From Bacteroidales bacterium (lineage in GTDB: Bacteria; Bacteroidota; Bacteroidia; Bacteroidales; Marinilabiliaceae), in assembly GCA_017960905.1 (NCBI GenBank), contig JAGCYH010000041.1, positions 1-64,000 on the forward strand: a DNA stretch of 64,000 nucleotides, in the 5' to 3' direction. Of this stretch, positions 8,317-16,043 are shown piece after piece; positions within the stretch are counted from its first letter, which is position 1, and each line of letters begins with the position of its first letter. A model generated the notes under the pieces. The model worked only from the letters and a program-made list of their open reading frames with translations. It was not told the origin of the DNA and did not search any database. The translations under genes were made by a program, and so were the position numbers.

Positions 8317-9186
8317 CTATTTATTTGTTTTACAAATAGTTACTATCTCGTCGCGTATGCGCTGCATGAGCCACATCGGTGTCGATGTGGCGCCAAAGAT
8401 GCCCACGCTTGCCGGCTCGGGCTCGAACCACTCGGGGTTAACCTCGTTTTCGGCCGTTACAAAATGCGAATTCTGGTTTATCTGACGGCATATCTCGAAC
8501 AAAACTTTTGAGTTTGAGCTCTTTGCGCCGCCTACAAACAGTATCATCTCGTGCTCGCGGGCAAACTTCTGCAGCTGGCTGGCGCGGCCGGCCATCTGCG
8601 TGCAAATGGTGTTGTGCGCTGTTACTGAGGCTTTTACATGCCGGCGAATACGCTCAACAAGTTTCGCATATTGCTTCGGGTCCTTCGTCGTCTGCGAGAA
8701 TACTTCGGTAGGTTTCTGCGGGTCGAGCAATGTTATCTGGCTCTCATCTTCGATGAGTATGCACTTGTTGTCGGTCTGTCCCATCAGACCGATAACTTCG
8801 GCGTGGCCTTTCTTGCCGAAAAGCACTATCTGGCCGCCGCGTTTCTGCATCTCAATCCACGCGTTGCGAATGCGCTCCTGTAGCTTAAGCACCACGGGGC
8901 ACGTGGCGTCGGTGAGCTGAAGGTTGTTGCTCTGCACATACTCGTACGACGACGGCGGCTCGCCGTGGGCGCGGAAAAGCACCGCCGCATCGTGAATCGA
9001 TGCAAGTTGCTCTGAATCAATTATCTTCAGGCCTTTGGCCTGAAGCCGTTCTATCTCGCGCTCGTTGTGCACTATATCGCCGACGCAATAGATATGCGGA
9101 CGGCTAAGAAGCTCTCTCTCAAGAGTTTCGATAGCCCTGCGCACTCCCGGGCAAAATCCCGATCCGTCGTCGATAACTACTTGCAT
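8317..9186 (-). CDS. ispH: 4-hydroxy-3-methylbut-2-enyl diphosphate reductase
   Basis: 289 residues, normal length. IspH reduces HMBPP to IPP and DMAPP, the last step of the MEP isoprenoid pathway, using a [4Fe-4S] cluster in the cytoplasm. The three cluster cysteines are present: C12 (SGFCPGV), C96 (DATCPVV) and C195 (NTICTQM). Substrate-binding histidines are visible in VHN (40), RAHGEPP (74) and KGHAEV (128), and the catalytic Glu in HAEV (130). It is encoded 1 bp after cmk and 10 bp before the DUF4834 gene, so the operon links isoprenoid and nucleotide metabolism. Confidence 0.97.
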   Translation of the reverse strand: MQVVIDDGSGFCPGVRRAIETLERELLSRPHIYCVGDIVHNEREIERLQAKGLKIIDSEQLASIHDAAVLFRAHGEPPSSYEYVQSNNLQLTDATCPVVLKLQERIRNAWIEMQKRGGQIVLFGKKGHAEVIGLMGQTDNKCILIEDESQITLLDPQKPTEVFSQTTKDPKQYAKLVERIRRHVKASVTAHNTICTQMAGRASQLQKFAREHEMILFVGGAKSSNSKVLFEICRQINQNSHFVTAENEVNPEWFEPEPASVGIFGATSTPMWLMQRIRDEIVTICKTNK

Positions 9187-9187
9187 A

Positions 9188-9880
9188 TCAGATCAAATTG
9201 CGTTGGCGAAGTTTGTCCATAATCCAGTCGAACTGCTCCTGCATAGTCATCTGGCTGTTGTCGAGAAGAAGCGCGTCATCGGCCTTGCGCAGAGGACTCT
9301 CTGCGCGCGTCGAGTCGATACGGTCGCGCTCGCGGACGTTATTGAGAATTTCCTCAAAATCAACCTTTTGCCCTTTAGCCGTGAGCTCGTCGAAACGGCG
9401 CTGCGCACGCACCTCGTCCGATGCCGTCATGAATATCTTCAGGTCGGCGTTTGGGAAAACAACGGTGCCAATGTCGCGACCGTCCATCACAACGCTTATC
9501 TTGTCGCCCATCAGGCGCTGCCACTCCACAAGCTGCCGACGCACAGCGCCTATGGCGCTGATGATACTCACCGAGTTGCTAACGGCCAAATTGCGTATCT
9601 CTGACTCGACATTCTCGCCGTTCAGAAATGTCTCATTTCGTTTGAGTTGCGCATTGAAATCGAAAGTAATTTCTAACTGCGGAAGATTTTCTATGAGCGT
9701 CTTTTCATCGACTTTGCCGTCGCTGATAAGACCTTTTCGCAAAGCGAAAAGAGTTACGGCGCGATACATCGCGCCCGTGTCTATGTACGCTATTGACAGC
9801 GCTTTAGCCAAATCTTTGGCCACTGTGCTCTTTCCGCACGACGAATGTCCGTCGATGGCGATAACGATTTTATTTTTCAT
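9188..9880 (-). CDS. cmk: Cytidylate kinase
   Basis: 230 residues. It phosphorylates CMP and dCMP with ATP in the cytoplasm. The P-loop is GHSSCGKST (11-19), followed by AYIDTGAMYRAVTLFAL, the NMP-binding signature of Cmk. VVMDGRDIGTVVFPNADLK is the conserved central motif, and ERDRIDSTRAESPL is the lid and adjacent arginine region. The start ATG at 9880 follows the upstream membrane-protein gene by one base, so translation is probably coupled. Confidence 0.97.
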   Translation of the reverse strand: MKNKIVIAIDGHSSCGKSTVAKDLAKALSIAYIDTGAMYRAVTLFALRKGLISDGKVDEKTLIENLPQLEITFDFNAQLKRNETFLNGENVESEIRNLAVSNSVSIISAIGAVRRQLVEWQRLMGDKISVVMDGRDIGTVVFPNADLKIFMTASDEVRAQRRFDELTAKGQKVDFEEILNNVRERDRIDSTRAESPLRKADDALLLDNSQMTMQEQFDWIMDKLRQRNLI

Positions 9881-9881
9881 A

Positions 9882-10694
9882 TCATTTTATGTTTTTTCTT
9901 TTTCGTGTCGAACGCTTGAAAACTATCATATAAACAATACCCAAAACTATTGCAACAACTAACGCTGCACAAGCGCGATAGATGACGTAATTGAAAGTAT
10001 TGCTTGAATAACGCGGTTCGTTGAAAAGGTTGAAATAATAGTCGGTGATGAGGCTCGTGTGCAGCGAGTCGGTCCGCTCGGCGACGGTGGCGAGACGGTC
10101 GGTCAGAGGCAGCATGAGGCCAACGGGCAAGAGGCCTGTATGGGCGTCGGGCTCTTCCATTGCGGCAAGCACGCGCTTGCCGCCTTCTATCGAAACCACG
10201 TAAACGGGCATGTACTTGTCGGCATTGCCGTCCGAAGGCGTACGCACTACCTCGAAAAGAGTTGTCTTGCGCTTTATGGCCAGATGGTCCGAAAGTGTCT
10301 CTTCCTCAGTGCGTTCCACTTGGTTATATAAATCGTTACTACACTTGAGTTTGTAGTAACCCGTTGGTTCTATTTCACGCGCTACGAGCGCGTAGTAATT
10401 GCCTTGTGCTGTATCGGCTTCGGAAGCGAAACGCGGAATGTCGGCAGCGGCCTTACGCCCGCTGATGCATTCGTAGCGCGCTTCGGAGAGCGACGCCTCG
10501 CCCTCGTACCACTGCCAGGCGCGGTGCGGGTCGAAGCTGAAGAATGTTACGAAAAACGCCGCAGCAATGATGCCTATGGCGATGAGCTTGCCCCACTTTA
10601 TGTCGCCGCGCTTGGCGCGGCGGTTGATGATGATGCGCCCCACTACTGCCAACGCGGCTATCACTAGTACCGATATTAATACTGTTCTTTCCAT
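9882..10694 (-). CDS. Membrane protein of unknown function
   Basis: 270 residues, no family recognised. Hydrophobic helices are at about 4-22 and 37-55, then a roughly 180-residue soluble, probably periplasmic part without cysteine pairs or known motifs, and a last helix at about 240-262 with a very basic tail (FKRSTRKRKNIK). It is first in the operon with cmk and ispH (1-bp gap) and is preceded by a good -7 element. The layout suggests an envelope sensor or assembly factor, but nothing in the sequence proves it. Confidence 0.75.
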   Translation of the reverse strand: MERTVLISVLVIAALAVVGRIIINRRAKRGDIKWGKLIAIGIIAAAFFVTFFSFDPHRAWQWYEGEASLSEARYECISGRKAAADIPRFASEADTAQGNYYALVAREIEPTGYYKLKCSNDLYNQVERTEEETLSDHLAIKRKTTLFEVVRTPSDGNADKYMPVYVVSIEGGKRVLAAMEEPDAHTGLLPVGLMLPLTDRLATVAERTDSLHTSLITDYYFNLFNEPRYSSNTFNYVIYRACAALVVAIVLGIVYMIVFKRSTRKRKNIK

Positions 10695-10713
10695 TTGTCT
10701 GTTTTTCGGATAG

Positions 10714-10721
10714 CAAAACTA
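10714..10721 (-). promoter_or_regulatory. -7 element of the 10694-8016 operon
   Basis: Minus-strand TAGTTTTG (TAnnTTTG) 20 bp upstream of the first start codon. Confidence 0.6.
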
Positions 10722-10996
10722 CAATAATAAAACTATAATGGCAAATGCCTGTGCGGAATTACTCTTTTTTGGCCCATGGGTCGTCCTCATGCCAATTGCG
10801 AAAACTTCAAAACTATGTCCACTTGTAATGCGTTGATTCTGTATTTGTTACGTGGTGTTTGGACAAAACATATAGTCCACTATACGATTTGTCCGGTTTT
10901 TGAAAAACATTATATCGCCTTAGGCAAAAACAACTACTTGCGATTGAGTTTCATAAAATAGTTGCTCATAATTTTGCTTTTTTAATGGGGAATATA
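10722..10996. other. Non-coding spacer
   Basis: About 275 bp between divergent transcription units. A 61-codon plus-strand ORF here has no family features. The word GGACAAA is repeated in inverted orientation (TTTGTCC) about 20 bp apart near 10860-10895. I see nothing else that I can name. Confidence 0.5.
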
Positions 10997-11004
10997 TAGT
11001 TTTG
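10997..11004 (+). promoter_or_regulatory. -7 element of the leader ORF / deaminase locus
   Basis: TAGTTTTG matches TAnnTTTG. The predicted start site near 11010 would leave about 20 nt before the leader ATG at 11029. Confidence 0.6.
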
Positions 11005-11028
11005 TAAAAAATAAAAAAACTTAAAATA

Positions 11029-11106
11029 ATGAAACTCAGACTTTTACCCCCCCCAACGCATAATTTACACAATGTAAAATATAACTGTGCTTTAGACACT
11101 GGTTAA
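11029..11106 (+). CDS. 25-residue leader peptide with Pro-Pro-Pro
   Basis: ATG at 11029, 25 codons, stop at 11104-11106. The peptide begins MKLRLLPPPTHN; an 8-C tract (11047-11054) supplies the three proline codons. It follows the -7 element at 10997-11004 by 24 bp and is followed after a few bases by a terminator-like hairpin, then by the secreted-protein gene at 11212. Three consecutive prolines slow ribosomes unless EF-P rescues them, so a translation-dependent attenuator is a reasonable inference. The second leader-like ORF at 61194-60991 (minus) has the same L-P-P-P. It could also be a chance ORF. Confidence 0.45.
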   Translation: MKLRLLPPPTHNLHNVKYNCALDTG

Positions 11107-11111
11107 TATAA

Positions 11112-11166
11112 TGCACACACCCCCGCAAGTTCGGCCTTGAGCCGCTCTTGCGAGGGTGCTTGTTTT
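11112..11166 (+). terminator. Terminator-like hairpin between leader ORF and secreted-protein gene
   Basis: CACCCCCGCAAG pairs with CTTGCGAGGGTG with one mismatch; an inner CGGC/GCCG stem lies between them. The sequence then reads CTTGTTTTT. Its place between a short ORF and the main genes fits an attenuator; it is less likely to be the end of an independent small transcript. Confidence 0.6.
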
Positions 11167-11211
11167 TAATGAGAATCTTTATAAACAATTAATATTTAAT
11201 ATTTTACAAAC

Positions 11212-11886
11212 ATGAAAAGAGTATTATTTAAATGCTTGTTCTTTATCTCGCTGTTGTGTGTAAATCATTCTGTTTTAGCCGAAGACCACACTTGGGATGG
11301 CGACAATATACGCATAAGATATTTCATGGAAGAGGCTGCCTACTTTGGACATTTTGGCGAAATTATTACAATATACGTTGACGCCAGTGAATTCGGTGTG
11401 ATCGATATTTCTTTTCACGATGCATCTTCATACGAAAATGATAATCAATATACTACATCAGATAATATAGATTTAAACTCGAACAATCCGATTGTATCTG
11501 CCGAATTGTCTTTTTATGATTTGCATAGTGGTGGTTGGTTTAAAATTACAGAAACCGGTTATTATGACATGGTTCTTTATAAGACAAATGAAGACGGTAA
11601 AGAGAAAATAACAGTGACTGCTCATGCACATCAACCTAAGCCTGTACTTAAGACAGATAACGTTACGCCAACAGGATTCTACTATTGTGAGCACTGCAAC
11701 AAATACTTTTCGGACGAAACAGGTATAAATCAAGCTAATGAAGAAGATATTGATTATACAGTAACTGCGGTAAGTAAAATAACTGACAGAAACATCACAC
11801 ACTCAAAGAAACACATCGAAAACAAGGCTCTGATTATCGAAAAAAACGGTGTGAAGTATGATGTTCTCGGGAGGAAACTTAAATAA
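11212..11886 (+). CDS. Secreted protein of unknown function
   Basis: 224 residues with a clear signal peptide (about 1-24, ending SVLAE). The mature part starts as a beta-rich domain (25-135). It then has the phrase FYYCEHCNKYFSDETG (a CxxC followed by aromatic residues), which resembles the CxxCG segments scattered through BspA-type proteins, and ends in GVKYDVLGRKLK, a short tail like those at the ends of many Bacteroidales secreted proteins. No enzyme motif is visible. It sits 32 bp upstream of the deaminase-like gene on the same strand with no terminator between, so the two are likely co-transcribed. Confidence 0.75.
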   Translation: MKRVLFKCLFFISLLCVNHSVLAEDHTWDGDNIRIRYFMEEAAYFGHFGEIITIYVDASEFGVIDISFHDASSYENDNQYTTSDNIDLNSNNPIVSAELSFYDLHSGGWFKITETGYYDMVLYKTNEDGKEKITVTAHAHQPKPVLKTDNVTPTGFYYCEHCNKYFSDETGINQANEEDIDYTVTAVSKITDRNITHSKKHIENKALIIEKNGVKYDVLGRKLK

Positions 11887-11918
11887 CGGAATAAACTAAC
11901 TATAATATCAATATTAAT

Positions 11919-12437
11919 ATGCCACCAATACACGTTAATCGAAGACTTCGAAATTATCACCACTACAATAGTTTCATTAATCGTCTCCACAATGAAGATT
12001 ACATTGCATCAACTCTTCTTCAATTAGCATATTCTCGTATGAATAGATCAATTCAATACAACTGTGTTGCTGTTTGTTTTGTGTATGGTAAGATAAACAA
12101 TGAACTTTGGGTAGCATCTAATTCTCAAGATATCAAGAAATTGGATATAATACGTCTGTCACGGATACTAAGAAAAGATGGCTTTGATTACCCTCCTTAC
12201 GCAATTAGAATAGTGAAAAATGGCTGTAAAAACAGCAGACACGCTGAAATACAACTTCTTACAGCATTACGCATTTGGTTTGGCGATACTATAGGCTCCC
12301 GAGATATTTACATTGGTGTTTCCAAACCATGTTGCCGAAATTGTGCATTTATGCTTGATGCCTACGCTGTCAATTATGGTCAATATCACTTCGACAGAGT
12401 AAAAAATTGGGAACTACCATCTGATTTATTTGATTAA
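11919..12437 (+). CDS. Stand-alone deaminase-fold protein (OTT_1508-like)
   Basis: 172 residues, no signal peptide. The C-terminal two thirds read as a cytidine-deaminase-like fold: a strand pair (about 46-70), then RHAEIQLLTAL (zinc His108, catalytic Glu110), then a strand and helix start YIGVSKPCCRNC, whose C139 and C142 complete the zinc site. The phrase I-G-V-S-K-x-x-C-x-x-C after H-A-E-x-Q-L-L is what I associate with the OTT_1508-like deaminase clade, members of which occur in polymorphic toxins and in fungi. There is no toxin delivery or pre-toxin domain and no obvious immunity gene; the next gene is convergent. It could be a nucleotide or nucleic-acid deaminase used in defence, or an effector passenger. 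The substrate is unknown. Confidence 0.65.
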   Translation: MPPIHVNRRLRNYHHYNSFINRLHNEDYIASTLLQLAYSRMNRSIQYNCVAVCFVYGKINNELWVASNSQDIKKLDIIRLSRILRKDGFDYPPYAIRIVKNGCKNSRHAEIQLLTALRIWFGDTIGSRDIYIGVSKPCCRNCAFMLDAYAVNYGQYHFDRVKNWELPSDLFD

Positions 12438-12452
12438 TTCTAATATAATAAT

Positions 12453-12489
12453 AAACGTCGGACGCGGCCAAAGGCCACACCCGACGTTT
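12453..12489. terminator. Bidirectional terminator
   Basis: Arms AAACGTCGG (12453-12461) and CCGACGTTT (12481-12489) enclose an inner GGCC/GGCC stem. It lies between the convergent deaminase gene and the SDR gene. Confidence 0.75.
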
Positions 12490-12512
12490 ATTATCAATAT
12501 ATTATATCTTAT

Positions 12513-13331
12513 TCAGACGCCGCTGAACGAGCTGAATCCGCCATCGATAGGAATCACAGTGCCGGTGATGAACGAGGCCTCGTCGGAGCAGAGGAAGCGG
12601 ACTATGCCGTTGAGCTCCGAGATGTCGCCAAAACGCCCCATGGGCGTTTTGTTGAGCACTTTGTGCGAGCGCTCGGTGAGTGAGCCGTCGTCGTTGAGCA
12701 GAGCCTTGCGGTTCTGCTCGCCTATGAAAAATCCTGGCGCAATGGCATTCACGCGAACCTTCTCGCCATACTTGCGCGCGAAATCCTGAGCGAGCCACTT
12801 TGTGAGGGCGTTAACGCCCTCTTTTGCAATCGAATAGCCCATCACACGCGAAAGCGAGTCGTATGCCGCCATCGACGATACATTGATAATCGAACCCGAC
12901 TTTTGTTCGGCCATTATCTTGCCGAATGTCAGGCACGGATATATAGTGCCCCAAAGGTTAAGGTCGATCACTTTATGAAGGTCCTCCATCTTCATGTCGA
13001 ACACATTCATATCGTCCATGATGTTGGCTCCGGCAACATTTCCGCCGGCAGCATTTACGAGAATATCCACGCGGCCGAATTTTGAACGAACACTTTCGGT
13101 AAAGGCCACTATCTCGCTATATTCCAAAACGTTGCACACAAAACCGAATACTTCGGTTTTGTGTTCCGCAGCTACTGGTTTGAGGCGTTCGAGCGTAGCA
13201 TCGACCTTATTCTGATGCGCGCCAACTATCACAACCTTAGCACCAGCCTGCAACAGACCTTCCGACACGTTGCTGCCAAGTACGCCGCTGCCGCCTGTCA
13301 CTACTGCTATTTTTCCTTTTAAATCTGACAT
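12513..13331 (-). CDS. SDR-family D-mannonate oxidoreductase (fructuronate reductase)
   Basis: 272 residues. Classical SDR: the cofactor motif VVTGGSGVLGSNV (residues 10-22), NAAGGN, catalytic Ser in IINVSSMAAY, and Y-x-x-x-K in GYSIAKEGV. The long substrate-loop insertion (NVAGANIMDDMNVFDMKMED) is typical of the mannonate/2-deoxygluconate-type subfamily. The gene is 73 bp downstream of uxuA on the same strand, so the expected reaction is D-fructuronate to D-mannonate with NAD(P)H in glucuronate breakdown, replacing the unrelated E. coli UxuB. Specificity is inferred from this context. Confidence 0.85.
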   Translation of the reverse strand: MSDLKGKIAVVTGGSGVLGSNVSEGLLQAGAKVVIVGAHQNKVDATLERLKPVAAEHKTEVFGFVCNVLEYSEIVAFTESVRSKFGRVDILVNAAGGNVAGANIMDDMNVFDMKMEDLHKVIDLNLWGTIYPCLTFGKIMAEQKSGSIINVSSMAAYDSLSRVMGYSIAKEGVNALTKWLAQDFARKYGEKVRVNAIAPGFFIGEQNRKALLNDDGSLTERSHKVLNKTPMGRFGDISELNGIVRFLCSDEASFITGTVIPIDGGFSSFSGV

Positions 13332-13404
13332 ATATTTATGTTTTATAAAAATCTTATTATTTTAATTTTACGATCTATTATCTAAACAAAAAATTGAAAT
13401 AAAA

Positions 13405-14580
13405 TCATTTTGTATTTTTCAGATATTTCACAGCGGCCATCACACCGTCCATCTGCGCCAGTCCCATCATACGGCCATGGAACGAATAGCCGGCATTGTA
13501 GCCTTTGTCGTCGTCGCCGAGCATACAGCGGCCATGGTCGACGCGCATGGGAAGGTTAGGATTCTGCTCTTCGAAGATGCGGCAAACCTCAATCAGATTG
13601 GCCCGACCACCAAGGTGGTCGGCCTCGATGAAGTCGCCATTCGGAAATACATTTGTGCTTCTAAGATGCACAAAATGAGTACGTTTTGCGTATTTGCGGG
13701 CGAGCGCCGGCACGTCATTCTGTGCGCCTGCGCTCAGCGAGCCGCAGCAGAATGTCAGTCCGTTGTGCGGATTGTCAACTGCCGAGAGGAACCAGTTGAT
13801 ATCGTCGTCGCACGTAACGATGCGCGGCAGACCGAGGAGCTGCATTGGCGGGTCGTCGGGGTGAACGCACATGTTCATGTTCCACTTGTCGCACACCGGC
13901 ATTATCTGCTCGAGGAAGTATTTCATGTTGGCACGCAGCTTGTCGCGATCGATGCCTTTGTACAAGTTGAGCAGTTGACGGAACAGTTCAACTGGGTTGT
14001 TGTCATCCTCTGATATATTGCCATTTACGAATCCCTGAGTCTTAACGATAACAGTATCGACAAGCGCGGCTTTGTCGGCTTCGGTCATAGTCTTGTCCAT
14101 CTCGGCTGCGGCCTTCAGCTCTTCGGGCGAATAGTCTTTTTCGGCGCCTTGGCGCCGAAGAATATAACAGTCGAAATAGACGAACTTCACTTTGTTGAAG
14201 TAAAGCGAAGTAGAGCCGTCGGCCCACGGATGGTCGAGCTCAGTGCGAGCCCAGTCGAGCACCGGCATGAAGTTGTAGCAAATGGTATGTATGCCGCATT
14301 TGCCCAGATTATCGAGACTCACCTTGTAGTTTTCTATCAGACGATCGCGATCTGCACCACCGTATTTGATAGCTTCCGAGACCGGCAAACTCTCTACTAC
14401 TGACCATTTTAGACCATACGACTCAATGTAATTCTTTAAGTCGTTGATAGCATCGACGGTCCATATTTCACCATTTTTCACGTCGTGAAGGGCAGTTACT
14501 ATGCCTTCAACGCCAATTTGTCGGAGCATAGAAAGAGTGATTTTGTCCTTCTTGCCGAACCAACGCCATGTTTTTTCCAT
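13405..14580 (-). CDS. uxuA: Mannonate dehydratase
   Basis: 391 residues, normal for UxuA. It dehydrates D-mannonate to 2-keto-3-deoxygluconate in the cytoplasm. Recognisable family phrases are the start MEKTWRWFGKKDKITLSMLR, ESLPVSEAIK, CYNFMPVLDWARTEL, MCVHPDDPP (metal-binding His), CCGSLSAGAQND, HLRSTN and DHGRCMLGD. It is a TIM-barrel enzyme with divalent metal. Its partner, the SDR oxidoreductase, follows downstream. A -7 element lies 37 bp upstream. Confidence 0.97.
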   Translation of the reverse strand: MEKTWRWFGKKDKITLSMLRQIGVEGIVTALHDVKNGEIWTVDAINDLKNYIESYGLKWSVVESLPVSEAIKYGGADRDRLIENYKVSLDNLGKCGIHTICYNFMPVLDWARTELDHPWADGSTSLYFNKVKFVYFDCYILRRQGAEKDYSPEELKAAAEMDKTMTEADKAALVDTVIVKTQGFVNGNISEDDNNPVELFRQLLNLYKGIDRDKLRANMKYFLEQIMPVCDKWNMNMCVHPDDPPMQLLGLPRIVTCDDDINWFLSAVDNPHNGLTFCCGSLSAGAQNDVPALARKYAKRTHFVHLRSTNVFPNGDFIEADHLGGRANLIEVCRIFEEQNPNLPMRVDHGRCMLGDDDKGYNAGYSFHGRMMGLAQMDGVMAAVKYLKNTK

Positions 14581-14616
14581 TTTGTAGTTTTATAAATGAT
14601 TCTATTTTTCAATTGT

Positions 14617-14624
14617 CAAAATTA
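14617..14624 (-). promoter_or_regulatory. -7 element of uxuA
   Basis: Minus-strand TAATTTTG, 37 bp upstream of the uxuA start. Confidence 0.6.
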
Positions 14625-14808
14625 CACTTTTAAGTTGAATAAAAAAATAGTGTTTTAGTACAATCTTTTACGTACACGTTTCGCCTAAAGTTCGAAAAAA
14701 GAGATTTTAATATAAAAGAACCGAAATAGCTGAATTTTGGTAAATTTTTAACAGAAAATTATCTGAATGGAAAACTCAAAGGCTATGCGAAAAAAAACGA
14801 CGATTTAA

Positions 14809-14842
14809 TAATTTGATATACAATAAATTGTATATCAAATTA
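14809..14842. repeat. 34-bp inverted repeat upstream of the histidine kinase
   Basis: Fifteen-base arms (14809-14823 and 14828-14842; core ATTTGATATACAA/TTGTATATCAAAT) around a TAAA loop. It lies about 20 bp upstream of the kinase -7 element, overlapping the -33 zone, so an operator is plausible. It lacks a GC-rich stem and U-run, so a terminator is unlikely. Confidence 0.55.
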
Positions 14843-14863
14843 CGTTTAAACGAAAAAGCTGTG

Positions 14864-14871
14864 TATATTTG
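14864..14871 (+). promoter_or_regulatory. -7 element of the histidine kinase gene
   Basis: TATATTTG (TAnnTTTG) ends 20 bp before the ATG at 14892. Confidence 0.6.
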
Positions 14872-14891
14872 GCAACGAAATAGGAACAAAA

Positions 14892-16040
14892 ATGAAACTG
14901 AACAAATACATACTTATAGCCTTTGCGAGCATCATACTTGCAACAATTTTGTGGTACACAAACCTGATAGCCAAAGACTTACAGACCGAAGAGACAAAAC
15001 GCATGCAACTGCTCGCCGAAGCGACCAAGATGCTGGCTTCGACCGAAATTAGCGAGTCGGAAACGATCGACCTGCTGCTTAAGATTGTACAGGGCAACAC
15101 GACAATTCCCGTTGTCGTTACCGACAACGATGACAATATAATAATGATGCGCAACATTGTAGGCAACGACAGCACAGCCTCGGAGGAGACGAAGAGGCAA
15201 GCCGCCGCTTACATAATAGAAAACGGCATCAGAATAGACCTAAATATCGACAAAGGTTACCAACAGCACTTCTACTACTCTGATTCTCATACACTTAGAA
15301 TGCTATCGTACTACCCTCTCATACAAATCGGACTTGTGACGCTCTTCATCATCTTCGGCTACACAGTCATCGTCAGAGCGCGCAGGCAGGAGCAGGACAA
15401 AGTATGGATTGGGTTGGCGCGCGAAACCGCGCACCAACTCGGCACACCGATAACTGCCATCGCCGGCTGGACTGAGCTTTTGCGAACCGAAGAACTTGAC
15501 AATCAGACCGTTGCGACAGAAATAGATAAAGACAACGACCGACTGAAAGCCATTGCCGACAGATTTTCAAAAATAGGTTCTGAACCGGCTATGATAAGCG
15601 AACCAATAATCGATGCCATAAACAACACCATAAACTATCTGGCCACGCGAATACCGTCGACGGTGAGCATAAAACTGCAAAACTCATGCACCGACGACAC
15701 CACAACATACCACAATAAAACACTGATAGAGTGGACGATAGAAAACATCTGCCGCAACGCGGTAGATGCCATGAACGGAAAAGGTGAAATAGTGATAACC
15801 CTGAAAAACGATACTGAAAACACCATTATCGACATAGCCGACAATGGCAAAGGCATGACAAAGAGCACGGCTCGGCGCATTTTTAAAGCCGGATTCACAA
15901 CAAAGAAACGCGGCTGGGGAATCGGTTTGGCTCTCGCCAAACGTATTGTGGAGAAATATCACAAGGGTAAAATCTTCGTACGCAGCACCGCACCTGGTGT
16001 TGGCACAACAATCAGAATAACGTTGAAACGCAGGGACTAA
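14892..16040 (+). CDS. Membrane sensor histidine kinase
   Basis: 382 residues. TM1 is at about 6-26, a 115-residue periplasmic sensor part follows, and TM2 is at about 142-162. The H-box ARETAHQLGTPITAI puts the phospho-accepting His at 181. The ATPase domain shows the N-box ENICRNAVDAM, G1 DNGKGM and G2 RGWGIGLALA. No HAMP or PAS domain is visible, and no response regulator is adjacent, so it is an orphan kinase here. The signal and target are unknown. It ends 3 bp from the convergent DMT gene with no terminator in between. Confidence 0.92.
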   Translation: MKLNKYILIAFASIILATILWYTNLIAKDLQTEETKRMQLLAEATKMLASTEISESETIDLLLKIVQGNTTIPVVVTDNDDNIIMMRNIVGNDSTASEETKRQAAAYIIENGIRIDLNIDKGYQQHFYYSDSHTLRMLSYYPLIQIGLVTLFIIFGYTVIVRARRQEQDKVWIGLARETAHQLGTPITAIAGWTELLRTEELDNQTVATEIDKDNDRLKAIADRFSKIGSEPAMISEPIIDAINNTINYLATRIPSTVSIKLQNSCTDDTTTYHNKTLIEWTIENICRNAVDAMNGKGEIVITLKNDTENTIIDIADNGKGMTKSTARRIFKAGFTTKKRGWGIGLALAKRIVEKYHKGKIFVRSTAPGVGTTIRITLKRRD

Positions 16041-16043
16041 ACG

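Noticed and set aside
10776..10961. 61-codon plus-strand ORF in the spacer
   Set aside because: No promoter or family; composition like the surrounding spacer.
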